Source: Streptomyces violaceoruber (lineage in GTDB: Bacteria > Actinomycetota > Actinomycetes > Streptomycetales > Streptomycetaceae). From it: a stretch of DNA of 64,000 nt. Positions 17,085-25,089 of the stretch are shown here, piece by piece. A model generated the notes under the pieces. The model was not told where the DNA came from, searched no databases, and was given only the letters and a program-made list of their open reading frames with translations. How positions within the stretch are numbered: position 1 is the stretch's first letter; the number at the start of each line of letters is the position of its first letter. Made by a program: the position numbers and the translations under genes. Where the stretch lies: NCBI RefSeq assembly GCF_033406955.1, contig NZ_CP137734.1:62001-126000 (forward strand), read 5' to 3'.

Positions 17085-19325
17085 CTACTCTCCGCTGTCG
17101 GCGTCGGTGACGGTGCCGTCCTTGATGTACCGGGCGAGGTTCAGCTCCGGGGCGTCGAACCGCTCGCGGACCTCCTCACCCCACAGGACGCTCTGCGTGC
17201 CCTCATGTTTGACCAGGCCCGGGTTGACGCCCAGTTTGAAACCACCGGGCAGCGGCTTGCCGTCGCGGTAGGGCAGGAAGTCCAGCGGCGAGGGACCGGC
17301 CGCCGCGTAGACGACGCAGTCGGACAGGATCGCGATGGGGTACTGGCCCGTGAACGCCGCGTGCTTGACGATCTTGCGGTGCAGGTTGATCCGTGTGCGG
17401 GAGATGACCGCCGCGCGGATGTCCGGCCGCCACGTGGGCCGGGACAGGGCGCGCCACGGCTGCCCGGGCTTCCAGCCCTCGCCGCGGGGGCGCTCGCGCA
17501 GCTTGCCCAGACCGCCCTTGACCGTCGCCTTCATCGCCGAGACAACGATCGCCAGCTCGGGGTCACGGCTCCTGTAGCCGTCCATCGCGGCGAGGAAGTC
17601 GTCCGGCGTGCGGTCGGCGTCGACGCCGAGGTCGGACATCGTGGCGAGGTAGGCATCCCGCAGCCGCTGGTACCAGCCGTCCAGGTAGCGGCCGTTCTCG
17701 TACCGGACCCACGCCTCGACCGGACGTACCTCGTAGCCGAGTTCCTTCGCGTACGCGACGGTGGGCGTCGCGTACCAGGCCGGGCCCTCGGGACGCTCGC
17801 CCTTCGGCGTGAACGGGCTGGGCAACAGCGAGGCGTCCAGCTCCGCCCACTCCTTGCCCACCTTCACCCGCGACAGGTCGACGTGGGAGAGGTCCACCAG
17901 CCACGAGCCCGGCAGCTTCGCATCGAACGCCGGTCGCTCGACGCGGGTGGGCGCTCCCAAGCCCACGGTCAGACCGTTGGCGCCGGCGGCGAAGGCCATG
18001 TTGACGTCGATGCCGACCAGGTACCGCAGCATGCATTCGTCGTCGGTCATGGGCCGGGCCCAGTCGTAGGCCTCCTCGAACAGCTTCTCCGCCGGGCCTC
18101 GGACGTGGAAGCGCGGCAGGGCGGCCAGGAGCGGGTGGCCGTCAGGGGCCTCGCAGGGCGCGCAGTCGACCGGGTCCTGGCCCAGACTGCCGGGGTTGCG
18201 CTCGGAGTGCCGCCTGCCTGCCGCGTCCGGCTGGGAGGCGCGGGTCGGCGGGTGCAGGGCGGTCATCAGCTCCAGGCCGGTGACGGCGGTCGAACCGCGC
18301 GGGGTCATCACCCTTGAGGCGTACACGCCCAGGACGCGGGCGAGTTCGGCCGGCGGGAGCTGCCCGGCGTGGCCCCAGTGCCGGGTGTCCAGCGCGTGCC
18401 AGGACGGGATGCACAACTGCACGCAGGCCCGCTCCGAACCCTGCGCCGGGCGGTAGATCCGCGCCCACGGGCCGAAGCCGCGTTTGGTCAGCTTCCAGTG
18501 CGCGCGGGCGAGCTGCTTCACGGCCTTGTGACCCTCCGGGATCCGGCCGGCGAGCCGCTCCTCGTCCGTGAGCGTGACGGGCAGGCCGTAGCGGTCCAGA
18601 GCGGCTTCGGTGAGCACGAGCAGCGGGTCGGCGTCCTTGCCCGGCCCGGACAGCTTCGGCTGCCCGAGCTTCGCCTCCGCCAGGGTCCAGTCCACCAGGG
18701 CCGCAAGGCTCTTGGCGGGCACGTCCAGGACCAGGCCGCCCGTGCAGTACGCCCGTACCTGCCCGTCCTCGACATCGACGACCGCCAACGGGCCGTTCTC
18801 GAACCGCGGATCCGTGCCACCGGCCGCGGTGGTGCGGAGGGAGGCAGCGCTCTGGTTCCCATCCGCACGCCTGGCCGCCGGCTGTCTGCCGGGCGCCGCC
18901 GGGCGGGACGGTGCCGTCGGCGCGGCGGCCGATGCGGAAGGCACGGCGGCAAGTACGGACGGCGGGGCGGCAAGTACGGACGGCGGGGCGGCAGGTGCGG
19001 ACGGCGAGGGGGCGCCCGGGTCCGGCCGCGGCGCGGCCTCACTGCTGCCGGGCGGCACGGCGGACGCCGGGAAACGCCGGGACAGGCCCTCCAGGAGTCT
19101 GCGGTAGGCCTCGATGCGTTCGGCTTTCGGTTCGGCGCGGCCCGTCTCCCATGCCTGGATGCTGGCTACACGCACACCGAGGGCCTGTGCGACGGCGGCC
19201 TGGGTCAGTCCGGCCGCCTCACGCAGGCGGACCCGCTCGTCCGGGACAGGCAGTACGCCGCCGTCGTCGACGGCGGCGAGCAGTGCGTCGACGGCGGCGA
19301 ACAAAGGCTGCGGCTGGTCCGTCAT
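17085..19325 (-). CDS. tap: Telomere-associated protein Tap
   Basis: 746 aa. An N-terminal XRE-type HTH (LREAAGLTQAAVAQALGVRV, SIQAWETGRAEPKAERIEAY) is followed by an Ala/Pro linker containing two copies of APPSVLA. The large conserved Tap body has GPLAVVDVEDGQVRAY, LVGIDVNMAFAAGANGLTVG, GSWLVDLSHVD and SDCVVYAAAGPSPLDFL. Tap binds telomere 3' overhangs and recruits Tpg. Start ATG 19325 rather than 19349, because GAGGAGCG precedes it. It is followed by tpg after nine bases and preceded by a small HTH gene after 13 bases. Confidence 0.95.
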   Translation of the reverse strand: MTDQPQPLFAAVDALLAAVDDGGVLPVPDERVRLREAAGLTQAAVAQALGVRVASIQAWETGRAEPKAERIEAYRRLLEGLSRRFPASAVPPGSSEAAPRPDPGAPSPSAPAAPPSVLAAPPSVLAAVPSASAAAPTAPSRPAAPGRQPAARRADGNQSAASLRTTAAGGTDPRFENGPLAVVDVEDGQVRAYCTGGLVLDVPAKSLAALVDWTLAEAKLGQPKLSGPGKDADPLLVLTEAALDRYGLPVTLTDEERLAGRIPEGHKAVKQLARAHWKLTKRGFGPWARIYRPAQGSERACVQLCIPSWHALDTRHWGHAGQLPPAELARVLGVYASRVMTPRGSTAVTGLELMTALHPPTRASQPDAAGRRHSERNPGSLGQDPVDCAPCEAPDGHPLLAALPRFHVRGPAEKLFEEAYDWARPMTDDECMLRYLVGIDVNMAFAAGANGLTVGLGAPTRVERPAFDAKLPGSWLVDLSHVDLSRVKVGKEWAELDASLLPSPFTPKGERPEGPAWYATPTVAYAKELGYEVRPVEAWVRYENGRYLDGWYQRLRDAYLATMSDLGVDADRTPDDFLAAMDGYRSRDPELAIVVSAMKATVKGGLGKLRERPRGEGWKPGQPWRALSRPTWRPDIRAAVISRTRINLHRKIVKHAAFTGQYPIAILSDCVVYAAAGPSPLDFLPYRDGKPLPGGFKLGVNPGLVKHEGTQSVLWGEEVRERFDAPELNLARYIKDGTVTDADSGE

Positions 19326-19338
19326 CTGCTGCGCTCCT

Positions 19339-19725
19339 CTACCGGACACCCTGACGGATCTCCTCCAGGCGGGTCACCAGCCGCTGGTAGCGCTGGGAAG
19401 CCGCCTGGGAGGAATTCAGGCCCTGATGCCCGGCGATCTGCCGCCAGTCCATACCCCGGCGCCGGGCCTCGATGACGACCTGTGTCTCCAGCCGGTCCAG
19501 CGCCACGCGCATCACCTCGAAGAGACTCAGCCCAGCGGCCACCTCGTCAGCACTCACGTCAGGACACTGCCCACCGTCCTGCCGTTGGCCTGCGGCGGCC
19601 GCCAGCAGACGCCCCAGCAGCGCAGCGTCCTGTGCCAGACGGATCGCCGGGTCCCATCCGCCGGCCGGATCCTCCGCAACCGCGGACAGCCGCGCGCGGG
19701 CCCGGCCATGAGCTTCAGCTGCCAT
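19339..19725 (-). CDS. Small HTH protein heading the tap-tpg operon
   Basis: 128 aa, predicted all-helical. The C-terminus RRRGMDWRQIAGHQGLNSSQ, then AASQRYQRL looks like a sigma-region-4 / HTH type DNA-binding element. I do not recognise a named family. It ends 13 bp before tap. Its start lies 12 bp from the 24-bp-arm palindrome, with no ribosome site, so translation or transcription may depend on that structure. Likely a regulator or accessory factor of the telomere operon (inferred from position). Confidence 0.7.
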   Translation of the reverse strand: MAAEAHGRARARLSAVAEDPAGGWDPAIRLAQDAALLGRLLAAAAGQRQDGGQCPDVSADEVAAGLSLFEVMRVALDRLETQVVIEARRRGMDWRQIAGHQGLNSSQAASQRYQRLVTRLEEIRQGVR

Positions 19726-19737
19726 GGCGGCATGCTA

Positions 19738-19788
19738 CCGCCTCCGTGGAAGGAAACAACGAACCGTTGTTTCCTTCCACGGAGGCGG
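19738..19788. repeat. Perfect 24-bp inverted repeat upstream of the telomere operon
   Basis: Left arm 19738-19761 and right arm 19765-19788 are exact reverse complements with the 3-base loop AAC. The core is GGAAACAACG / CGTTGTTTCC. It lies just before the start of the HTH-tap-tpg operon and in a divergent region, so it is not a terminator of a neighbouring gene. Possibilities: operator, mRNA hairpin in the leader, or a relic of a telomere-like palindrome. Confidence 0.85.
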
Positions 19789-19808
19789 ATGCGGATGCGG
19801 ATGCGGAT
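19785..19808. repeat. GCGGAT hexamer tandem array
   Basis: Four perfect GCGGAT units directly follow, and overlap, the right arm of the palindrome, with a fifth degenerate unit (GCGGGA) to 19814. Slippage-prone and in the noncoding leader or divergent region. Confidence 0.85.
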
Positions 19809-20077
19809 GCGGGACATGGATGGCATGGCCGCCTCGGCGGCAGCAGCGGACCCCGCCCGCAGAGGCCCGCCGCAGTGGTGATCCGCCCCCTGTCAAACCC
19901 GAGCAGCCCCGAAGCAACCTCCGGCACAGCAGTGGCCGGCCCGTTGGGGAACCCCGTGACAACCACCACGACTCCACGGCCCCACCCCCACGCCCCCTAC
20001 CAGCACACCCACACCACGAACCCGATGCCGCCCAGCCGATGACACCCCGCCCGCCGCCCACTTACAGAGAGCGATAG
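19809..20077. other. Divergent intergenic remainder
   Basis: No gene seen. From about 19960 to 20050 the + strand is C/A-rich with many CCAC/CACC words. It presumably holds the promoters for the operon to the left and the small gene at 20078. Confidence 0.4.
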
Positions 20078-20353
20078 TTGACCAGTCTGAGTACTGTCGA
20101 GCAGCTCAGCCAGTGTGGTGACGAGCCCTGCGGCAGCGAGCTGCTTTCACATGAACCGCATCCTGCGGCGCCCGAGCGCCGCGGCGTCGAGCCCGGCAAG
20201 GCACGATTCATCATCGACGTGGTACTGGCGATCCACCGGCGAGCCGTGCCCCGCTGGCTGGCCGAGCCGGACACCACCCTCGCTCAGGTCATGGCCCAAG
20301 CCGCCGCCGAACTGCGCGAAGTGGTCGCGCCGCCGGCTCCAACGATCCGCTGA
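20078..20353 (+). CDS. Hypothetical protein
   Basis: 91 aa starting with TTG 20078 after AGAGAGCG. The N-terminal 35 residues are polar and the rest is helical (ARFIIDVVLAIHRRAVPRWL, LAQVMAQAAAELREV), with good GC-rich codon positions. No family recognised; divergent from the telomere operon. Confidence 0.45.
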   Translation: MTSLSTVEQLSQCGDEPCGSELLSHEPHPAAPERRGVEPGKARFIIDVVLAIHRRAVPRWLAEPDTTLAQVMAQAAAELREVVAPPAPTIR

Positions 20354-20428
20354 GCCGGCCGCAAACACGCCGCGCAGGCAAGCGTAGAGCCTCCGCGCCC
20401 GCCCCGGAGGAGTTGGGAGAGGCTTGAC

Positions 20429-20980
20429 CTAGGACGGGCGCCCGCCGAACTGCCAGTTGTGCACCTCGATGTCGGCGTACCGGTCCGGGGTCAGGATGGC
20501 GCGTGCCGTGTCCGGGCCGGGCGCTCGGACCAGCGCCGCCGTGCCCAACCAGGTAGCGCCGTCGTCGGACAGCAGCGGTCCGTAGGCGATCAGCTCGTTC
20601 CGGTCCGGCGGCACTTCGAGGTCGGCGGCCTCTCCGGCGCCGAGGCCGAGCACCAGGTACCGGTTGCCGCCGGTCCGGCCGCCGGGGAACTCCCACATGG
20701 TGCGCCCCAGCGTGTTGCGCCACCGTCGTAGCAGCACGTCGCGGTAGGCGCCGGCCTGGTAGTTCGGCTCGTCGAAGGCGAATGTGCGGGCAGCGGCGGG
20801 ATCTGGCAGGTCGAGGATGTGCACGCTTCCGGTGAGCGTCTCCCCGTCGTCGGCGAGAGTCGGGCCCCGGGCGATCATCTCCTTCGCGTACTGGTCCATG
20901 TACGACCAGTGCGCTTCCCCCAGCTCGTAGCGCAGGGACAGGGAGGCGGGCCGGTCGCGGTGGTAGCAGAGGAACTCCAT
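20429..20980 (-). CDS. YciI-like protein, tandem domains
   Basis: 183 aa. Two YCII/ferredoxin-like halves: MEFLCYHRDRP...QYAKEMIARGPTLADDGETL with SVHILDLPDPAAARTFAFDE, and NELIAYGPLLSDDGATWL with TAALVRAPGPDTARAIL. The repeated L-x-D-D-G-x-T-x-x-G and D-P-A-A-A-R patterns identify YciI-type domains, often linked to dehalogenase-like or unknown chemistry. The start at 20980 was chosen over a TTG two codons earlier. Confidence 0.75.
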   Translation of the reverse strand: MEFLCYHRDRPASLSLRYELGEAHWSYMDQYAKEMIARGPTLADDGETLTGSVHILDLPDPAAARTFAFDEPNYQAGAYRDVLLRRWRNTLGRTMWEFPGGRTGGNRYLVLGLGAGEAADLEVPPDRNELIAYGPLLSDDGATWLGTAALVRAPGPDTARAILTPDRYADIEVHNWQFGGRPS

Positions 20981-20986
20981 GCCCAA

Positions 20987-21481
20987 AGATCTCTTGTGGG
21001 AGAGGGGCAGGTCGAGCGGATTTCATGGCGCTCGCTGCTCGACGGCCTCCTCCGGTCGGCGCGGAGTCCCTGCGAGGTTGAGCCCTGCCCCGCATCGCAA
21101 CGGCCGGACCCGGCCACGTGGGCCGGGCCCACGGCGGTGCGATGGCTGCCGGGTCGGTCGCCCTTCGCAGGGGTCAGGGATCAGGGGTGAAGCCGCTGTT
21201 CGGCTTGCCGGCGAGGAGGTCGACCAGTCCGCCGCCGAGGGCGCACGTGCTCCCGTCCGGGCCGTCGGTCACGTCGCTGGTGAGGGATTCCGGACGGTGT
21301 CGGCCCGGCGACCGGCACCGCGCCCTCGGGGTGTCCGACGGGCACCCGTACGAGGCGGCAGGGGCGTGTTCCGGCCGGCGGCCGAGGTGCCGCTGCCTGC
21401 CGTCGCTGCCGGGACCGCGCTGGAAGCCGCCTCGTGACACCTACCGCCGGGATTCCCCCAGGCGCTCCGGAGAGCGCTCGT
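20987..21481. other. 495-bp region without a supported gene
   Basis: Both strands are open, but frames are Arg/Pro/Ser-rich. A short minus-strand tail at ~21180-21270 (GGGLVDLLAGKPNSGF) looks protein-like, but has no start or family match. Confidence 0.45.
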
Positions 21482-21820
21482 TCAGCCGAGCTGCGCCTCC
21501 AGCCACCGCAGGACCTCAGGGGTGACCGGGTCGGTGATGTCCGCGAACTCGTCGTGTCGCTTGAGGAACTTGGCGACGTAGGGGCAGACCGGAACGATCC
21601 GCATCCCGGACGCACGTACGTCGACGAGCGCCTGCTGGACCAGTTGCGAGGCCAGCCCCTGGCCGGCGAACGCCTCGTCGATCTCCGTGTGGAAGAAGAC
21701 CCGCTGCGCGCCCAGATCACGGTATGCGGTCAGACCGGCGCGTTGGCCGCCGACCAGGATCTCGTACCGGCTATCGGCGTCCGCCCGCTCGACGACTGCG
21801 GGGGCGGAGGACTCGGTCAT
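21482..21820 (-). CDS. GNAT-like (YjdJ/GCN5-type) acetyltransferase
   Basis: 112 aa, the short GNAT form: YEILVGGQRAGLTAYRDLG, VFFHTEIDEAFAGQGLASQL with the acetyl-CoA loop GQGLAS, and IVPVCPYVAKFLKRH. This family is short and acts on unknown small substrates. It lies 34 bp downstream of the pirin gene on the same strand, so probably in its operon under the same MarR control. Confidence 0.88.
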   Translation of the reverse strand: MTESSAPAVVERADADSRYEILVGGQRAGLTAYRDLGAQRVFFHTEIDEAFAGQGLASQLVQQALVDVRASGMRIVPVCPYVAKFLKRHDEFADITDPVTPEVLRWLEAQLG

Positions 21821-21854
21821 GGTGCGCCTTTCGTCAGGGAGGTCGATGGGGACA

Positions 21855-22850
21855 TCAGCGGGTCGGTGGGTTCCGGCGCGGCCTGATCACGGCGTTCGGC
21901 AGGGTCGGAGCGGGAAGACGGCCGCCGGGGAAGTCCTCGACCACGCCGAAGCGGTCGGTGGAGGCCTCCCAATCCTCTCGGGCCTTCACGATGTCCTCGT
22001 GGCTGCGGCCTATGAAATTCCACCACATGACGATCTCCTCTTCGAAGGGAGGCCCTCCGAGGAGGATGGTCCGCGCCGGGGCGTCGGTCTCGTTCACCAT
22101 CGTCAGGGTCTCCGCGCCCCGCGGGACGTAGCCGAGTTCGGCCGACCTCAGCACGGTGTCGCTCAGGCGGACGTCCCCGCTGTCCACGAGGAGACCGTGC
22201 TCGAAGGCCGCGTCCACACCGAGGGTGAGCGTCGCGCGGGGTTCGACGACGATCTCGGCGCCGAGCAGCGGCGTGAAGGTCCGGACCGGGGAGGTCAGGC
22301 CCGCCAGCGAACCGAGGAAGACCCTCACCTCAGCTCCGTCCACCTGTACCGCCGCGGGCACGTGGTGCTGGAAGTCCCGGGCGGTGTGGCGGTGTTCCTC
22401 CGGCAGAGCGACCCACAGCTGAACGCCGTGCAGGACGGTGGTGCGCGGGGTGGAGACCTCCGAGTGGGCGATACCGTGCCCACCGGTCATGAGGTTCATC
22501 TCGCCGGGCCGGATCAACGCGTGGGTGCCGAGGGTGTCGCGGTGCTCGATCTCTCCGCCGAACAGCCAACTCACCGTCTGCAGACCGGTGTGCGGATGCG
22601 GAGACATGACCATGCCGCCCGACGTGGCGACCTCGAGCGGGCCGTAGTGATCGGCGAAGCACCAGGCGCCGATGAGCGTGCGCGCCCGCTGGGGCAGCGT
22701 CCGACGCACACGCATCGCACGGGGGCCGCCGAGCGGAACCTCACGCGCCGACAGGACACCGACTCGGGGGGAACCGGCCGGCCGGTCGCCTTCGGCGAGC
22801 GGGTCGACACCGCGGCGCAGAGCGTCCACATCGCCTTCCGGACTGTTCAC
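21855..22850 (-). CDS. Pirin-family protein
   Basis: 331 aa. The bicupin pirin motif set is complete: FADHYGP, SPHPHTGLQTVSWLF with metal-ligand histidines, GEIEHRDTLG, and LMTGGHGIAHSE; then the second cupin and MWWNFIGRS near the C-terminus. Pirins are iron-binding and may have quercetinase or redox-sensor activity. Start GTG 22850 sits eight bases after AGGAGG; another GTG at 22859 is three codons upstream. The promoter carries a GTTGT-N4-TCAAC box (22875-22888) like that of the MarR gene at 23417. Confidence 0.92.
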   Translation of the reverse strand: MNSPEGDVDALRRGVDPLAEGDRPAGSPRVGVLSAREVPLGGPRAMRVRRTLPQRARTLIGAWCFADHYGPLEVATSGGMVMSPHPHTGLQTVSWLFGGEIEHRDTLGTHALIRPGEMNLMTGGHGIAHSEVSTPRTTVLHGVQLWVALPEEHRHTARDFQHHVPAAVQVDGAEVRVFLGSLAGLTSPVRTFTPLLGAEIVVEPRATLTLGVDAAFEHGLLVDSGDVRLSDTVLRSAELGYVPRGAETLTMVNETDAPARTILLGGPPFEEEIVMWWNFIGRSHEDIVKAREDWEASTDRFGVVEDFPGGRLPAPTLPNAVIRPRRNPPTR

Positions 22851-22874
22851 GGAGAGCACCTCCTCAGTATTCCA

Positions 22875-22888
22875 GTTGTCACATCAAC
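22875..22888. promoter_or_regulatory. Putative MarR operator, pirin promoter
   Basis: GTTGTCACATCAAC, one mismatch from the GTTGA-N4-TCAAC palindrome found at 23313 and 25075. It lies 25 bp upstream of the chosen pirin start. Confidence 0.55.
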
Positions 22889-22956
22889 TCTGATGCCATG
22901 GAGGCGGCCAGGTCCGGGCCTCCACGCACGGTCGGCTGCCCGGCGGCACGGCGACC

Positions 22957-23265
22957 TCAGTCGCTGACCTTGCTGCGGGTCTGGTACAGCAGGTCCTGGT
23001 ACTCGGGATGGCGGCTGATCCACCCCGCGAAGAAGGGACAGGTGGCCAGCACCCGGAGATTCGCGGCGCGAGCCTCGTCAAGGGCCGTTCGGACCAGTGC
23101 GGACCCGACTCCCGCCCCCTCGTACTCCGCCTCGACCTCGGTGTGCACGAACGCGACGAGTTCCGCCGTACGGATGTACTCCGCGACGCCCGCCACCTTG
23201 GATTCCCCGTCGACACGGGCCTCGTAGCGCTTCGCCTCGGGCACGTCGCCCACTTCGACCGTCAT
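22957..23265 (-). CDS. GNAT-like (YjdJ-type) acetyltransferase
   Basis: 102 aa: MTVEVGDVPEAKRYEARVDG start, VAFVHTEVEAEYEGAGVGSA with the acetyl-CoA loop, and LRVLATCPFFAGWISRHPEY. It is a paralogue of the GNAT at 21482. The start at 23265 has GGAGGA directly upstream. It is divergent from the MarR gene at 23417, and the operator at 23313 lies between them. Confidence 0.9.
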   Translation of the reverse strand: MTVEVGDVPEAKRYEARVDGESKVAGVAEYIRTAELVAFVHTEVEAEYEGAGVGSALVRTALDEARAANLRVLATCPFFAGWISRHPEYQDLLYQTRSKVSD

Positions 23266-23312
23266 GTGTCCTCCTGATCCCGTGAGCCAGAGCGTCACCC
23301 TAACTCCACAAG

Positions 23313-23326
23313 GTTGATGCATCAAC
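23313..23326. promoter_or_regulatory. Putative MarR operator, perfect palindrome
   Basis: GTTGATGCATCAAC is a perfect 14-bp palindrome between the divergent GNAT (start 23265) and MarR (start 23417) genes. It shares its arms with boxes at 22875, 25044 and 25075, all in promoters of neighbouring genes. Confidence 0.65.
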
Positions 23327-23416
23327 TTAACCACGCGGCAGGAGCAGCGGCGGTGAGGGTCGCACCTTCGGTGCCATGGATAGATGAGCTGTCAACGATT
23401 TCGTTAGACTGCCGTC

Positions 23417-23884
23417 ATGGACGCACAGCCGCGCTGGCTCGACCCGGAACAGAAGGCCGCCTGGGACAGCTTCATCCGTATGCAGGAGAAACTCATCGGA
23501 CGACTGTCCCGACGCGTCCAGGTCGACTCCGGGCTGTCGGCGGCCGACTACGTCGTACTCGTGAGCCTCACCGAGAGGGGCAACGGCCGGATGCGGTTCC
23601 TGGATCTGGCCAAGCTCGTCGAGTGGGAGAAGAGCCGGATGTCCCACCAGGTGACACGGATGGCCAAACGCGGGCTCGTGGCCAGGGAGGAGTGCCCCGA
23701 CGACGGACGCGGCGCGTTCATCGTCGCCACCCCGGCCGGCTACGAGGCGATCGAGGAGGCCGCACCGATGCACGTCGAGCACGTCCGCCGCCTCTTCGTC
23801 GACGCCCTCACCCCCAACCAGCTCAACACGCTGGGCCGACTCTCCCAGCGCGTGCTGGATCACATGGAGAAGCAGCCGGACTGA
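23417..23884 (+). CDS. MarR-family transcriptional regulator
   Basis: 155 aa: WLDPEQKAAWDSFIRMQEKL, then LSAADYVVLVSLTERG, the recognition region VEWEKSRMSHQVTRMAKRGL, and wing CPDDGRGAFIVAT. Similar to the MarR at 8557-9033. The shared palindromes in its own, the GNAT, the pirin and the isochorismatase promoters point to a local regulon, perhaps for oxidative or phenolic stress (inferred). Confidence 0.92.
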   Translation: MDAQPRWLDPEQKAAWDSFIRMQEKLIGRLSRRVQVDSGLSAADYVVLVSLTERGNGRMRFLDLAKLVEWEKSRMSHQVTRMAKRGLVAREECPDDGRGAFIVATPAGYEAIEEAAPMHVEHVRRLFVDALTPNQLNTLGRLSQRVLDHMEKQPD

Positions 23885-24273
23885 CCGGAACCCCGTGCCA
23901 GCATGATTGCCCCGTCAACCTCTGACGCCCGGATAGCAAGTGCCGGCGGACGCCGCGTGGCCACGAGGTCTGCCTCGCCGGCCCGGACTCGATCGTGCCC
24001 GATCCTGAACCCGACTCCGGGGACGGCGGCCGAATCCAGGTCGTGGACAGCGTGTGTCAAGCCGGGATTCCGACACGGAACGACCCGGCACAGGCATGGT
24101 CCGCTGCGTGAGCCGCCACGGTCATGACGGCATGCCGCAGGAGGTGTTCGACGGCATCGCCGCGACCGCGAAGGCGGATCGGTCCGGCTGGTGCATGCAG
24201 CTCTGCGCGGACTTGCCCGCCCTGCCGAACGAACTCCGCGAGGGCGGCCCGCTCGGCCGCCCCCGCGGAGTTG
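23885..24273. other. Intergenic region with a hydrolase remnant
   Basis: 389 bp between convergent genes. Apart from the fragment at 24100-24240 no coding sequence is supported. Confidence 0.45.
24100..24240 (+). pseudogene. Alpha/beta-hydrolase (haloperoxidase-like) fragment
   Basis: The frame reads GHDGMPQEVFDGIAATAKAD, then RSGW. This resembles the cap region of non-heme haloperoxidase-type hydrolases (usually P-x-G-x-P-x-EVFDGI-x-x-x-x-x-ADRS). No nucleophile elbow, no catalytic His and no good start, so only a scrap remains. Confidence 0.35.
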
Positions 24274-24930
24274 TCAGGCCTCGCTTCCGGCGGTCGTGGC
24301 CAGGAGCTGCATCTCCCAGGCGAAGGCCACACCGCTGGCGCCGCCGTGCTGCGCCTGGACCTCGGCAACCCCCGCCACGGTCTTCTCGCGGGCCCAGTCG
24401 CGCTGCCACTCCCCCAGCACGGCCATCCAGGTGATCGGGACCACGCCGGCCTGGATCATGCGCTGCACTGCCATGTCGTGGGCCTCCCTCGAGACACCGC
24501 CCGACGCGTCGGTGACGACGAAGACCTCGAAGCCCTCCCCCACCGCCTGTATCGCCGGCATGGCCACACAGATCTCCGTCCAGAGGCCGGCAATGATCAG
24601 CTTCTTGCGTCGCGTCGCCTTGACGGCGTCCACGACACGCTCGTCCTGCCAGGTGTTGATGAAGGTCCTGTTGATCGGCTTCTGCTCCGGGAACACTTCC
24701 TGCAGCCCCGGAAGGATGAGGCCGCCGCGCTCCTCCAGGACGGTGGTCAGAATGGTCGGAACCTCGAACACCTTGGCGGCCTTGGCAAGCCCGACAGCGT
24801 TGTTGATGACCATCGTCGGTTCGTGGCTGTGCAGGTTGGCGACCTGGAACGGCTGGTGGTCGATGAGGGCGAGCACACTCTCCTCGGGCGTCAGCAGCGC
24901 GCCGAGTCCGGCCTTGTCCCCAGTACTCAC
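24274..24930 (-). CDS. Isochorismatase-family hydrolase (YcaC-like)
   Basis: 218 aa. Cys-hydrolase triad residues are visible: Asp in LALIDHQPFQ, Lys in RRKKLIIAG, Cys in LWTEICVAMPA, with FVVTDASGGVSREAHDMAVQ after it. YcaC-type enzymes hydrolyse unknown amides or esters. Start GTG 24930 follows AAGGGGAA; longer forms to 25056 have a poor-looking N-terminus. Its promoter region holds two GTTGA-N4-TCAAC-like boxes (25044, 25075), so it is likely in the MarR-23417 regulon. Confidence 0.88.
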   Translation of the reverse strand: MSTGDKAGLGALLTPEESVLALIDHQPFQVANLHSHEPTMVINNAVGLAKAAKVFEVPTILTTVLEERGGLILPGLQEVFPEQKPINRTFINTWQDERVVDAVKATRRKKLIIAGLWTEICVAMPAIQAVGEGFEVFVVTDASGGVSREAHDMAVQRMIQAGVVPITWMAVLGEWQRDWAREKTVAGVAEVQAQHGGASGVAFAWEMQLLATTAGSEA

Positions 24931-25043
24931 AGGATTCCCCTTCGGGCACTTAGCGTCCGCGGGTCTCCGGCAGTACACCGACATCTCGATGCCCCGAGTA
25001 AGGCACATACGGGATGGCCGGGCCGGTGGCCACACACCTTTTG

Positions 25044-25089
25044 GTTGACGCGTCACCTACGCTAGAGGCAGCTGGTTGACGGGTCAACC
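25044..25089. promoter_or_regulatory. Two putative MarR operators upstream of isochorismatase
   Basis: GTTGACGCGTCACC (25044-25057, one mismatch) and GGTTGACGGGTCAACC (25074-25089, perfect 7-bp arms around GG). Both match the GTTGA-N4-TCAAC boxes at 22875 and 23313 and lie about 114-159 bp before the isochorismatase start. Confidence 0.6.

Noticed and set aside
18921..19015. Repeats APPSVLA in Tap as a separate element
   Set aside because: Short duplication in a disordered linker inside tap, not a mobile or regulatory repeat.
16536..19475. 593-aa and 368-aa plus-strand frames over tpg and tap
   Set aside because: Shadow frames without family features; tap and tpg are unmistakable on the minus strand.
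19785..19814. GCGGAT array as a CRISPR-like repeat
   Set aside because: Six-base units without spacers; a simple tandem repeat.
20366..20415. Hairpin CCTCCG...CGGAGG between 20353 and 20429 as terminator
   Set aside because: Only 6-bp arms and a long loop; too weak to call in such GC-rich DNA.
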